Source: Fragilaria crotonensis
Taxonomy: Eukaryota > Bacillariophyta > Fragilariophyceae > Fragilariales > Fragilariaceae
Direction: 5' to 3'
Length of the DNA: 64,000 nucleotides
NCBI GenBank assembly: GCA_022925895.1
Contig: JAKSYS010000248.1
Coordinates: 1 to 64,000 of the forward strand
Below the pieces are notes generated by a model that had not been told where the DNA came from, made no database searches, and worked only from the letters and a program-made list of their open reading frames with translations. The position numbers were made by a program, and so were the translations under genes. Positions 9,581-18,959 of the stretch are shown one piece after another. Position 1 is the stretch's first letter, and each line of letters opens with the position of its first letter.

Positions 9581-10981
9581 ATGGCATCTGCAGCAGTTTT
9601 ATCATCCGCCCAAACCATGAGCAAACCGGTACGTTGCCATTTACTTTACAAGACAAAATGTCATGCCTGTACTGTGATTGATATCTCGCGGGTCCGTGGG
9701 TGTTGACTCCGTTCCATATCATTCATGTCTTCTAACGTGTGTCGACTTGACTTTTTCCGTGAATTACTACTCCTTTCATTACTATTCTAGTTGGTGGCGG
9801 CTTCGTACACAAATGTCAACGACAAGGATGAGGAAGAGATTAATCTCTACGGGGAAATGAAGTCGCTCGAACAGCAATTGGAATTCGTGGAGCTACAAGA
9901 AGAATATCTCAAGGATGAGATGCGCCATTTGCAACGCGAACTTCTTCGAGCCAAGGAAGAGATTCGTCGCATTCAGTCAGTCCCTCTGGTCATTGGGCAA
10001 TTCAATGAAATGATTGATGCCAATTATGGAATCGTATCGTCGACGGCGGGAAGCAACTATTATGTTCGGATTTTGAGCACACTCGATCGGGAACTTCTCA
10101 AACCAAATACGTCGATTGCGCTTCATCGACATTCTCATTCAGTCGTTGATGTTTTGCCACCGGAATCAGATTCGACTGTCAAGCTTATGACGGAGAAGCC
10201 AAAGGTTTCATACAAGGATATTGGTGGCATGGACGTGCAGAAACAAGAGGTTAGGGAGGCTATTGAACTTCCCCTCTTGCAGCACTACCTTTACCAACAG
10301 ATTGGTATTGATCCACCTCGTGGAGTTCTCTTGTATGGACCACCTGGGACGGGGAAGACCATGATGGCCAAGGCAGTAGCAAATGCGACTGCAGCTACAT
10401 TTATTTCCATGGTGGGCAGTGAATTCGTTCAAAAGTACCTTGGTGAAGGCCCACGTATGGTCCGTGATGTGTTCCGTCTTGCTCGTGAAAATTCTCCTTG
10501 CATCATCTTTATCGACGAAATCGACGCTATCGCTACGAAACGTTTCGACGCTCAGACTGGTGCGGATCGAGAAGTGCAGCGAATCTTGCTGGAACTCCTA
10601 AATCAAATGGACGGTTTCGACCAAACGACGAATGTCAAGGTCATTATGGCAACGAATCGAGCAGATACTCTGGATCCTGCGCTCCTTCGACCTGGTCGCT
10701 TGGACCGCAAGATCGAGTTCCCCAATCCCGATCGACGCCAGAAGCGAATGGTCTTTCAAGCAGCCACATCAAAGATGAATTTGAGTGATGAATTGGATCT
10801 CGAGGACTACGTCAATCGCAGCGAAAAAGTCAGCAGTGCCGATGTTAGTTCGATCTGTGCCGAGGCGGGACTTCAAGCCGTGCGCGAAAATCGTTACATC
10901 GTCCTGCCCAAGGACTTTGATGCTGCCTACAAGAAGGTGGTGAACAATCGAGACAAGGAACACGCCTTTTATAGCATGTAG
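9581..10981 (+). CDS. RPT3: 26S proteasome regulatory ATPase subunit Rpt3 (PSMC4)
   Basis: Two exons: 9581-9628 and 9791-10981, with a 162-nt intron (GTACGT...TTCTAG), giving 412 residues. Order: acidic N-terminus, coiled coil (about 35-75), OB domain ([10 protein letters not shown]...[17 protein letters not shown]), AAA+ module with Walker A GPPGTGKT (199-206), Walker B IIFIDEID (254-261), ATNRAD sensor and arginine-finger region [14 protein letters not shown], then the small helical domain. Wording such as [15 protein letters not shown] and [27 protein letters not shown] identifies Rpt3 over the other five Rpt subunits. It unfolds substrates in the 19S base ring. The C-terminus is FYSM: the Tyr that should be penultimate in the HbYX gate-opening motif is third from the end. 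This oddity is visible in the DNA and is not explained by splicing. Confidence 0.97.
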
Positions 10982-11158
10982 AGGAACAAGTCTTTACCAC
11001 ACTATTGTTTCGTTATCAGCCTTTATCTTCAGTTAGTACCATTGCTTGAATGAAGAGGCATTGCCCACCTTCGCCTCTGCGAAGATGTTAGGTTGTTGTC
11101 GTACTACAGTACGTTATACCGACACTGTAGTAGACAGTCCATTTTACCACGGGCGATT

Positions 11159-12901
11159 ATGCTCTCATTTTTGTGGGCGGATCTTTCTGTACGCAGCAAG
11201 CCGACGGACAGTGCCCCATTTTCTCGTTCCATGTTTTGTTCGAACACAGTCGTCCACACCACTGCTGACACATGCAACATCCACGTCGCAATAGCTCCCT
11301 TGAATGGAATGCTGCATATTTCAGCGTCGTCTCCTTCTCCGAGGAATTCCAACACAATTGTCTTGACTGCTCTCCGTCCCCAATTAGAATGCTGTCACGA
11401 TACCAATGACTTCGGGACGCTCGTGTTGCGTGGCCGTCGATTCAAGAACAACTGCAACAGCAACAACAGATATGCTCATTCCAACGATCCTTCAGGATTG
11501 CTGGAAGCATATCAACAAAAACTACCAGCTGTGGCGACGAAAGGAGGATTGGAGGAGGACAATCAAACTGTCGCTAATGTAATGATGGTCGATCTGGAAT
11601 CATTATCCACCTTGCAGCCAGCCAATACTCATGCTCATGATCATGACATTATGGTTGCTGCTGATGATGATACTGATGATGAATGGAATCGCGTACCCAT
11701 CTGGAACAAAAGTCCGTGGAAAATGATTACTGCCGAACAACTGGGATCGCTGAAGCAACGTCTCAACGATATCCTAACGAACAGCGCAAAGGAGAGACGG
11801 CAATCTCGAAGCGATCAATTGGGCAAGGAAGAACATGAATATCATATCCAAGCTTTTCTACGAGACTCTAGTCTGGTATTTGAATGTGTTATCCAAACCT
11901 TGAACGCACATTCCAATAATAATAAAGATTCGACCGAAACGGCTGACAGCCTGCATTGGACAGTGGACAACATTTTGGAATTGCATCGCCAACTGGAGGA
12001 CTTGGAGTTCGAGTGCGCAACAAGGACAACACCCATGACAGCATCAACATCAATGCTTGCTGAACCTGTTGTGGAACCCATTCTGGACCTCAGTGAGAAC
12101 TTATCAACCGTCACGTTGCAATGCCGGGATGGTGGTAATCGACATTTCACCATGGCATTGAATCTGTCCGCGTTCCCTCAGCACATATCAATCGATCGAT
12201 GGGATCTTCCCAAAGTTGAAGATGCAGACACATCCAGCACTGACGATATCCTACGACACAAACCACGTGCCAAGCGTGGAAATTCTTCACCAGAGACTAT
12301 CCGAGACCTGTACCTCATGTTTGTGGCAACCACCGATGCGTATCAGAACTTATGGAATGAACTCGATGATTTGGATGCTAACGTTTGGGTTCTTGAAGCA
12401 AACACAAATAATCGATCCGTGTGTCATCGGAGCATTTACCTTTCCAACAGTGCCAAACTCATCGTGTCCTTGGATCGGACGCAGCCACGCACAAGACCTA
12501 CCAAGGTTCAATTCCTTGGATCGCACGGATCTGTGTATTACGAAATGTTCCAATCTTATTCTTGGGATGAAGAACGTTCTGTTCGCCATAATTTGGAGAC
12601 CTGCTTTGGCAAGTCCTTGGCTAGACCCACTAATGACGAGGAGGATTCTAATACAATGATGAATGCTACAACTACTACATTCGATTGTGGAATCTGTTTT
12701 GGTTCCACGAAGGAAACGTCTACTTTGGACGGTGATGAATGTTGTGATTGTGAAAATCCAAAGTGCGCTCGACCCTTCCACAATGCATGTCTTGAAAAGT
12801 GGTTGACCTCATTGCCCACGTCACGTATCAGTTTCGATACCATGATTGGTAGTTGTCCCTATTGCAAGGATCCTATTGCAGTGCAGATGAGTGATTCATG
12901 A
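11159..12901 (+). CDS. FANCL: FANCL-type E3 ubiquitin ligase (Fanconi anaemia pathway)
   Basis: Predicted 580-residue single-exon protein; the start is taken at ATG 11159, since the open frame upstream begins only at TTG. The C-terminal 71 residues (510-569) form the characteristic FANCL RING/PHD-like finger: CGIC, then CDCENPKCARPFHNACLEKWL, SRISF and GSCPYC, matching the family order CGIC...C-x(2,4)-C...H-x2-C...SRQSF...CPYC. Upstream is a long region with the weakly conserved RWD-type (URD) fold, for example QFLGSHGSVYYEMF and EDLEF. FANCL monoubiquitinates FANCD2/FANCI during interstrand crosslink repair in the nucleus, with UBE2T as its usual E2. At 580 residues it is longer than the human protein (about 375), with a low-complexity N-terminus. 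The RING assignment is strong; the whole-protein name rests on it. Confidence 0.85.
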   Translation: MLSFLWADLSVRSKPTDSAPFSRSMFCSNTVVHTTADTCNIHVAIAPLNGMLHISASSPSPRNSNTIVLTALRPQLECCHDTNDFGTLVLRGRRFKNNCNSNNRYAHSNDPSGLLEAYQQKLPAVATKGGLEEDNQTVANVMMVDLESLSTLQPANTHAHDHDIMVAADDDTDDEWNRVPIWNKSPWKMITAEQLGSLKQRLNDILTNSAKERRQSRSDQLGKEEHEYHIQAFLRDSSLVFECVIQTLNAHSNNNKDSTETADSLHWTVDNILELHRQLEDLEFECATRTTPMTASTSMLAEPVVEPILDLSENLSTVTLQCRDGGNRHFTMALNLSAFPQHISIDRWDLPKVEDADTSSTDDILRHKPRAKRGNSSPETIRDLYLMFVATTDAYQNLWNELDDLDANVWVLEANTNNRSVCHRSIYLSNSAKLIVSLDRTQPRTRPTKVQFLGSHGSVYYEMFQSYSWDEERSVRHNLETCFGKSLARPTNDEEDSNTMMNATTTTFDCGICFGSTKETSTLDGDECCDCENPKCARPFHNACLEKWLTSLPTSRISFDTMIGSCPYCKDPIAVQMSDS

Positions 12902-13192
12902 TTTACTCTACATGTGAGCTCTTTTACATCCTATAGCAGTTGTGGAAATAGTAACAGTGCGTCGACAGCATCATCTTAACTACCAACTGAGAAATGGCAT
13001 AGTTCTGCCATCGGTTTGAAAATCAGAAGGTACACTCGCTATAATACAACAGGAGACTCTCATGACAAGATATGGATATGCTACTCGTAGAACTCCTCAT
13101 CTGGCAAGCCACAGCTTGCCTACAGCAAAGAGCCTAGACCGCTGTGGTCCAGGGTGTTCTGCCATGAGGAAATGTAACAAAACCAAAAGGGT

Positions 13193-13265
13193 TTCCGATA
13201 CCGGGACTCGAACCCGGGTATCCTGCGTGAGAGGCAAGTATGCTAACCACCTACATTATATCGGA
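13193..13265 (-). tRNA. trnE(CTC): tRNA-Glu(CTC), copy 1
   Basis: Read on the minus strand the gene folds as a cloverleaf: acceptor stem TCCGATA/TATCGGA with discriminator A, D-arm ATGT/GCAT, anticodon stem CTTGC/GCAGG around loop CTCTCAC (anticodon CTC, Glu GAG) and T-arm CCGGG/CCCGG with a consensus B box GGTTCGAGTCC. No intron. T-rich pol III terminators follow downstream at lower coordinates. Position 9 is A, whereas the second copy has G. Confidence 0.95.
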
Positions 13266-13273
13266 AAAGGAAG

Positions 13274-13346
13274 TTCCGATACCGGGACTCGAACCCGGGT
13301 ATCCTGCGTGAGAGGCAAGTATGCTAACCACCTACATCATATCGGA
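13274..13346 (-). tRNA. trnE(CTC): tRNA-Glu(CTC), copy 2
   Basis: Second gene of a tandem pair, 8 bp from copy 1 and identical except for position 9 (G here). Same cloverleaf, anticodon CTC and B box. A TTTT terminator stretch lies in the 8-bp spacer, so each gene can end its own pol III transcript. Confidence 0.95.
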
Positions 13347-14048
13347 CTTGATGACATGTAGAGGGACATTAAATATTAGAAAATCTGAAATCGATGTTCG
13401 TCGTTTTGAGGAGATCTTGCCTTGGAGAACAAAACGTTCACATCTGCCATACCTGGTACCTGGTACAAGTACATACTTCTACACTTCATGCTTCTATTCA
13501 ATGGTAGGACTGTAACCCGCTGGCGAGTTTGCATCGCCATGACTTATAAATCTACGACATACCTGTTCATGAAAGGTGCCACTCATTCTTGGATAATCTT
13601 GCTGTTCGTGCTGTGCTCGATATGGTGGCTCCATAGGCGTCATCCGGCTTCCAATTTGCTCCGAGCACTGCGGACTGCGGAGATTTCAGAGATAGACTTC
13701 TATTTGTACGTACACTTAGCAGCTACTACTGTAGTACACAATCCCAGGTAACAGTACTTTACTACAGTGTGGTGCTAAAAAGCTCTAAACCAATCAGTGG
13801 ACAGAAGGCATTGCGCTCCACTCAGGTGCGCGCCAACCGATCATGTGCAAGCCGGACGGACGAGGGATTCTGGAACTCCAACCGGTGCATATCCGGGTCT
13901 TTTTAGACCTCACTCGTAAACGGTATGGACTTTCCAGACTCCACAAAATTGTTCGATCGCGGTTTGTGCCGCCTTCGGAAGCCGTAACAGTCGTATTTTG
14001 CTATTCGCTCGTTCTCTGTTGCTTTCATCCAACTCTGAATCGCACACG
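13347..14048. other. Intergenic, no supported gene
   Basis: About 700 bp between the tRNA pair and the RAD6 gene, including the RAD6 promoter. A 109-codon plus frame (13422-13751) has no homology-like motif and odd composition, so it is not called. GTAC words occur at about 13450-13480 and 13705-13765. Confidence 0.4.
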
Positions 14049-14923
14049 ATGAGCACATCTGCACGACGCCGTTTGTTGAGAGACTTCAAAAGGTATGTTC
14101 CATATGTGAATTCTCGTTCTCAATTGCAGTTTTCTGTTTTCGGTGGTTCCTTCGCCGTATAGGTTGGTAGTAGTACTCTGGTATGTAGGGTTCCACGACG
14201 TCGTACGGAATTCGGAGCGTGACTGAGGTCTGAGGTGTCTCCACCAGGCGACCTCGACGCAAACACCGATCTTTGCTAAGGATGGTCGTTGTTGTCGGCG
14301 ACTGACTTGTCATGATTGATTCTTCGGTGTCGCACCGTCTGCTGGTAGTCTGGCTTCTCTTGGAGCAATTTGCGTTTGGTCGGACTCTCTCGTGAAGAGC
14401 ACACCCACAAGGATCGGTATTTGATAAGGGAATGTATGGCCCGCATTGTTCACTGTCACTCACGCATTGACCCATTCTTCATCATGTGTTGCGTTCAACC
14501 TGCAGACTTCAGAATGACCCTCCTTCAGGAGTAACAGGAGCTCCCATGGACACGAACATTATGCTCTGGCAAGCGGTCATTTTTGGCCCGGACGATACAC
14601 CATGGGAGGGAGGCACGTTCAAACTCATTCTAGAATTCTCGGAAGACTATCCCAACAAGGCACCGCAAGTCCGTTTCCTCACCAAAATGTTTCATCCCAA
14701 CATTTACAATGACGGACAAATCTGTCTGGATATTTTGCAAAATCAGTGGTCTCCCATTTATGATATTTCGGCCATTCTTACCTCGATTCAATCGCTCTTG
14801 TGCGATCCAAATCCCGCATCCCCAGCCAATTCAGAAGCCAGTCGCTTGTACAATGAGAATCGCCGTGAATACAACCGTCGTGTGAGAGAAATTGTGGAAC
14901 AAAGTTGGATTGATGAGTCATAG
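14049..14923 (+). CDS. RAD6: Ubiquitin-conjugating enzyme E2, RAD6/UBE2A type
   Basis: Two exons: 14049-14092 and 14506-14923, joined through a 413-nt intron (GTATGT...CTGCAG), giving 153 residues, one more than yeast-independent RAD6 cores of 152. The N-terminus [17 protein letters not shown] is nearly the UBE2A start. The UBC fold follows with [17 protein letters not shown], catalytic Cys88 in the same position as human UBE2A, and the HPN tripeptide at 78-80. RAD6 acts in the nucleus with RAD18 (PCNA monoubiquitination, damage tolerance) and Bre1 (histone H2B). It lacks the acidic yeast tail, as in plants and animals. The intron is the longest host intron seen in this window and carries a 129-codon antisense open frame (14086-14475) not supported as a gene. 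Confidence 0.97.
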
Positions 14924-15114
14924 GCGACTATACGTGATATGTCTATTTATGTGATGCTAAAACGACAGTTCGTCGACACCTGCTCTCATTCGATTGGCGA
15001 CGAAAATGACAAGACGCCAAAACGACTATGATTGCTAGAGCTGGTGTTTGCAATGGCATGCTCATGATGTTTTTAACAAGAATAGATCTGTAACTGACAA
15101 ATTGTCCTCGCTCA

Positions 15115-16050
15115 TCACGACGAATGCATTTTACTCTTACAAAACTCCACAAACGAATCAATCTTGGCGTGATACTTGTCCACCTCCTCACTGCAATCGA
15201 CCAATCCTTCTCGCAGTCCCTCCAACTCCATGTTGCGACTCGTAAAGCATAGTATCGAACATTTCTTAATCCCGAGAGCCCGACCTAGTTCCAACGAAGC
15301 CTTTCCTGGTAACAACATCAAGACTGGAGTGTCCAAGTCTGTTGTTCCCTTTCGTTCTTCGTCTTGTTCTTCGCCTTCTTGTAGTTGTGATAAAAGAAAT
15401 GGTACATGCGCGTGAGTCGTGGGTGGATGAATGTCTCGACAGGCGATAATGAGGGAGATACGACAAGTGTTGTCTCCAAGCATTTGCATGGATTTTCGAC
15501 TAGTTGTTGTTGTTGTTGTCGTCGTCGTCGTCATCGTCGTTCGTCGTGTTTGCAAGGATAGCTCAATCATTCGCGTACAAGAATTGATTCCAATATGACA
15601 ACGTGAATCCAAAATGCGCCGTGCCAGTGATTTGTGGGGTGGGATTATTCGTTGTAAGGTTATTTGTCCGTCATCGTCTTCTCGTTCTTCTGCTTGTTGT
15701 TGTTGTTGTTTACAGTCCTTGCGCGGACTGCTTGCAGTTCTTGTTCTTGGTTTTCGTGGCAGTGAAAGTTTCAATTGAAATGGAAGAACAATTTCGTTCT
15801 CGATTCTTGTCAAGATAATCTCCTTATCGATAGTCGAGACAAGGATTGGAGTCAGGATTGGTCCATGTGGCGTGGCAACACAATCGAGCGACACATGATC
15901 CAATGGCGTTGCAGGATTGTCACGACGTTGACGTTTCGTGGGACGATCACCAATGGCAATACCGCTTGTAGTTTTCTTATGCTTGTTTTTGTTGTTGTGG
16001 TTGTTGCTACTGCTGCTGTTGTTGTTGCGCTGATTCAAGGAACTTGACAT
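15115..16050 (-). CDS. Probable RNase P/MRP subunit, Pop3-like (L7Ae-type fold)
   Basis: Predicted 311-residue protein from ATG 16050. Residues 1-45 are Asn/Ser- and Lys-rich (KRQRR, nuclear-localisation-like). Two low-complexity insertions (polyGln about 115 and a Thr run about 180) interrupt the domain. The recognisable pattern is IIPPHKSLARRIL...GINSCTRMIE, then SLIIACRDIHPPTTHAHVPFL and VLMLLPGKASLELGRALGIKKCSILCF. This order (GxNsxTR, then a cysteine/Arg-Asp-x-pro segment before HxPxL, then LPxgxxxxLgxALG) resembles fungal Pop3 and L7Ae-related proteins that bind kink-turn-like RNA in RNase P and MRP. The match is by motif only; another L7Ae-family protein is possible. It shares the neighbourhood with other RNA-processing genes and with tRNA genes. 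Confidence 0.55.
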   Translation of the reverse strand: MSSSLNQRNNNSSSSNNHNNKNKHKKTTSGIAIGDRPTKRQRRDNPATPLDHVSLDCVATPHGPILTPILVSTIDKEIILTRIENEIVLPFQLKLSLPRKPRTRTASSPRKDCKQQQQQAEEREDDDGQITLQRIIPPHKSLARRILDSRCHIGINSCTRMIELSLQTRRTTMTTTTTTTTTTSRKSMQMLGDNTCRISLIIACRDIHPPTTHAHVPFLLSQLQEGEEQDEERKGTTDLDTPVLMLLPGKASLELGRALGIKKCSILCFTSRNMELEGLREGLVDCSEEVDKYHAKIDSFVEFCKSKMHSS

Positions 16051-16494
16051 GGTGGCCGACCAGGTTTGCGATTGTATTCTGGTTTCTGTGAGTCCTTTGC
16101 TTCCGCCCTACGAAACGCTACTGTACCAGGTACTGTGTACTGTGTATCATTTGAGGGTTGAGAAGTGTAGGCGGTAGGCGAACAGGCAAATGTCATGCCG
16201 GCTATTGAGACAACTGACGGTTTTTCAGAGATTCCAAATTCCAACGCATATGTATGTACAAAATCATCGCGTGTCGCTGAACTACCGGTACTTGTACCAG
16301 TACTGTATTCGTTGGAGTGAAGGATTCGCGAGTTGGGACTTGGGACGCTGGGATCCTCATTTACCTGTAAACAATAGTTAGGAATTATCTTTGTGATCAG
16401 CTCATTTTGTGCCCATTCCACTGTTAGGTCAGCAAGGCTTCCAATACAGTAGTCAATCCATGGCTGGCGGTAATGTGATTTCTTTACGGAAGTA

Positions 16495-17259
16495 CTCCCT
16501 CCGTCCGAATATAGTAGTCCCACTTAAACTTTCAGTCGAGAAAATTCTGGCATTTCACCGAAACGTCATGTCATTTGCATTGCTCTAAATGAACACTATC
16601 GATCTATGTATAACATCAAATGCATGCGTTTCGATCTGAATGTTCAAAATTGAGTTTTCAGGTCGCAATTTTCGAAATAGATTTTTCTTAAGGCTTTAAC
16701 TCGCGCAGATGACCTCCCCGGTCCCAAAGCTTCCGTTACGACTTTTTCAACTATACATGACGAACACAAAACGTACTGGGGGCTAAACAAAAAAAATCGT
16801 TTACAGAACGCTGTGATACCTGAAAGGTTGCAGTCCTGACGGTAGTTTTGCATGAAGTCATTAACGGTCATTGTTCACCCCTTTTATGTGCTTACTAAAT
16901 CAATATCGCACCATATAGGAAAAACTGACGGATTTGGTTAATTAAAAATCGTGTCTCGAATTGCAAGGACACTTTTCCTCATACAAGGCTCATTCAAAGC
17001 TCTATGTAACTATTAGTGGCCGTTACTTTGAATACTGTTCCGTTTCCATGTGTTTCATTCAACATGACATATTTAATGCCAATTATGCGGAATTTTTTGT
17101 CACAATGCGGAAATTTCTCTAAGTAGCGTCGGTTGAGAGAGCGCATGCCTCGCCATCGTGTAGAAAGATACCAACAGCCTACGTCCAAATGACTGAAAGA
17201 CACCGGATGGGAACCCCTTTAAAATATTAGTTGGGACTGCTATATCCGGACGGAGGGAG
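16495..17259. mobile_element. Mariner/Stowaway-type MITE, 765 bp
   Basis: Terminal inverted repeats of about 29 bp begin CTCCCTCCGTCCG at both ends (left 16495, right read inward from 17259) with three mismatches, and the element is flanked by the dinucleotide TA (16493-16494 and 17260-17261). TA target duplication plus a CTCCCTCCGT terminus is diagnostic of Tc1/mariner Stowaway-like elements. It contains no intact transposase; two short minus frames (16644-16871, 16994-17203) could be remnants but I recognise no catalytic motif. It sits upstream of the Pop3-like gene, which starts at 16050. Confidence 0.88.
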
Positions 17260-17377
17260 TACTCTAGAAGATCAGGGAGTGGTTTCTTTTGTTTATGTAT
17301 TTTTGGGTCTGGCAACGGGAAGTGCTTGCGATTCGCTTGCAGCAGGATATGCCAGCCTGCAACTGTAAGTTTTCTGG

Positions 17378-18142
17378 TTGCAAGCGTTGAAACGGAACAA
17401 GCAAAGGCGATCACATTTAGTAAAGTTCATCCATGATATCCTCCCAACGACTGGTTTGAGAAACAAATTCGACGGGGGTAAGCGAACATGCCCGCTCTGC
17501 ACTTGTCGCCAAGAGGACCGAGACCATATTCTTCGTTGTCCGCACCTGTTGAGCCGAGAACTTTGGAGGAATAAGTTCATCGATGATATTAAGCGGCATT
17601 GTCAAGACTCAAAGACCTACCCTCATCTTCAGCGACTAGTATTGTTGCTCAGTGCATTATCCCAATGGTTGGAGGGTGAAGATCATCCACACCTAGACCC
17701 GGGTCAGTATCCCAGCAATATAAATCAACTGATTTGTCAGTAGAACCGAATTGGATGGCGGCACTTATGCTGGCAAGGGAGATTTGCGAAGGAGTGGAGC
17801 AAGTTACAAGTACGGTATCACGAGATGCAGTATCCAACACAACAATACACGTCGGAACGATGGCACGTGAAAATATGGGACAAATGGCACACGCTATGGT
17901 TAAGTCGAAATTCGGAACTCTTCGGGAAAGATGAGGTCAGCCGTCGGCAAGCAGACCAAAACGAAGTACGGAGACAACTCACAGAACTATACTCCCAACG
18001 CGGGATGATGGAACCAAGTGTCCAGGCACTACTGTTGGAAACACCAGAAGCACACAATAAACACCCCATACATGTTATGGAGAATTGGATTCTGATGCAT
18101 GCGTCCACCATCGCAGAGAGTGTCAAAAGAGTGAAAACGTGA
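17378..18142 (+). pseudogene. LINE-like retroelement tail (zinc knuckle and C-terminal domain), decayed
   Basis: One reading frame runs from 17378 to 18142 apart from a single TAG at 17741. It encodes RRSHLVKFIHDILPT, a Cys/His cluster CPLCTCRQEDRDHILRCPH followed by SRELWRN, then IGWRHLCWQGRFAKEW and WDKWHTLWLSRNSELFGKD. Such Cys/His clusters with a following W-rich segment occur at the C-termini of non-LTR reverse transcriptases. The upstream reverse transcriptase is missing, so it is a 5'-truncated remnant. The family is inferred from architecture only. Confidence 0.65.
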
Positions 18143-18959
18143 GCACTCACGGGCGTGCGATCTATACGATCATACTTTAACACCATACCGTCCGATTAGC
18201 TAGTCGCCAGGGGAAACCACTCAAGGGACAACTATTCTCGGTACCTGCAATTCCTTCCAGAGTTGTGGCTACCCATGCGAGTCGAGTATTTGTACCGCCG
18301 AATATCGCGGCAGCACGTTAATTTAGATTTCGAGGTTTCATTTGTGACTTTGCTGGTTGCAGCTTCAACGCCCACCCTATCGCTATCATTGACAGCCTGC
18401 TGGGAGCAGCAATCTTCTACCCACCAGGCAGAGTTCATCTCCTCCGAGGCCAGCATGATATATGCTAAGCAAAGAATGGAGCATCGCTGTCGTATTATGA
18501 AGATATCATACGGAGAACAGAGATTGTCTACATCACGCTTATCCATGAGGTCTTTCCACCCGTGAGGACTTCTATTACTGACTTACTGCAGCCTTTCTAT
18601 ACATTGCTTGCTGAAGGATGTCAACAATGCTTCGGTTGTCGGTTTAAGTCCCGAGGAAGAGCTTTTTTGGCTCGGGACTGTCCCAGTAGCTCCTCTCTAC
18701 CAAGAAAATGACCGAATCAGATCCAGAAGCAAGTTGAGAAGCCTTTGTTTTCTTCTGACTAGTACCTACTGGAGCAGATCGCTCCATTCGAGGTCCAGAG
18801 GTCAAAGTATGGATCCCATTGGCGGATACGTTCGTCCAGTGCCTCCCTCGGAACTCCGGGCAGCACTTCCGCGAAACAGAAGTACTGCGCTCCGTCAAGA
18901 AATTACCGCCAGATACCCATTGACGTCTACCACCAGAGCCCATATTGCTGGCAAATAAT
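18143..18959. other. Unassigned degenerate sequence between two LINE tails
   Basis: Short plus frames (18263-18565, 18608-18958) have a coding-like composition but no recognisable domain. Their position between two retroelement remnants suggests further decayed retroelement sequence. Confidence 0.35.

Noticed and set aside
13193-13346. Tandem repeat resembling a two-unit CRISPR or satellite
   Set aside because: Each unit folds as a complete tRNA-Glu cloverleaf with an anticodon and B box.
13422-13751. 109-codon plus frame with hydrophobic stretches
   Set aside because: Runs through a GTAC-rich intergenic segment, lacks a family match or good start context.
14086-14475. 129-codon antisense frame in the RAD6 intron as a gene
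   Set aside because: No recognisable domain, entirely inside a well-supported intron; kept only as a low-interest observation.
16035-16523. 162-codon minus frame overlapping the Pop3-like start
   Set aside because: It crosses the terminal repeat of the MITE and overlaps a better gene; a chance frame.
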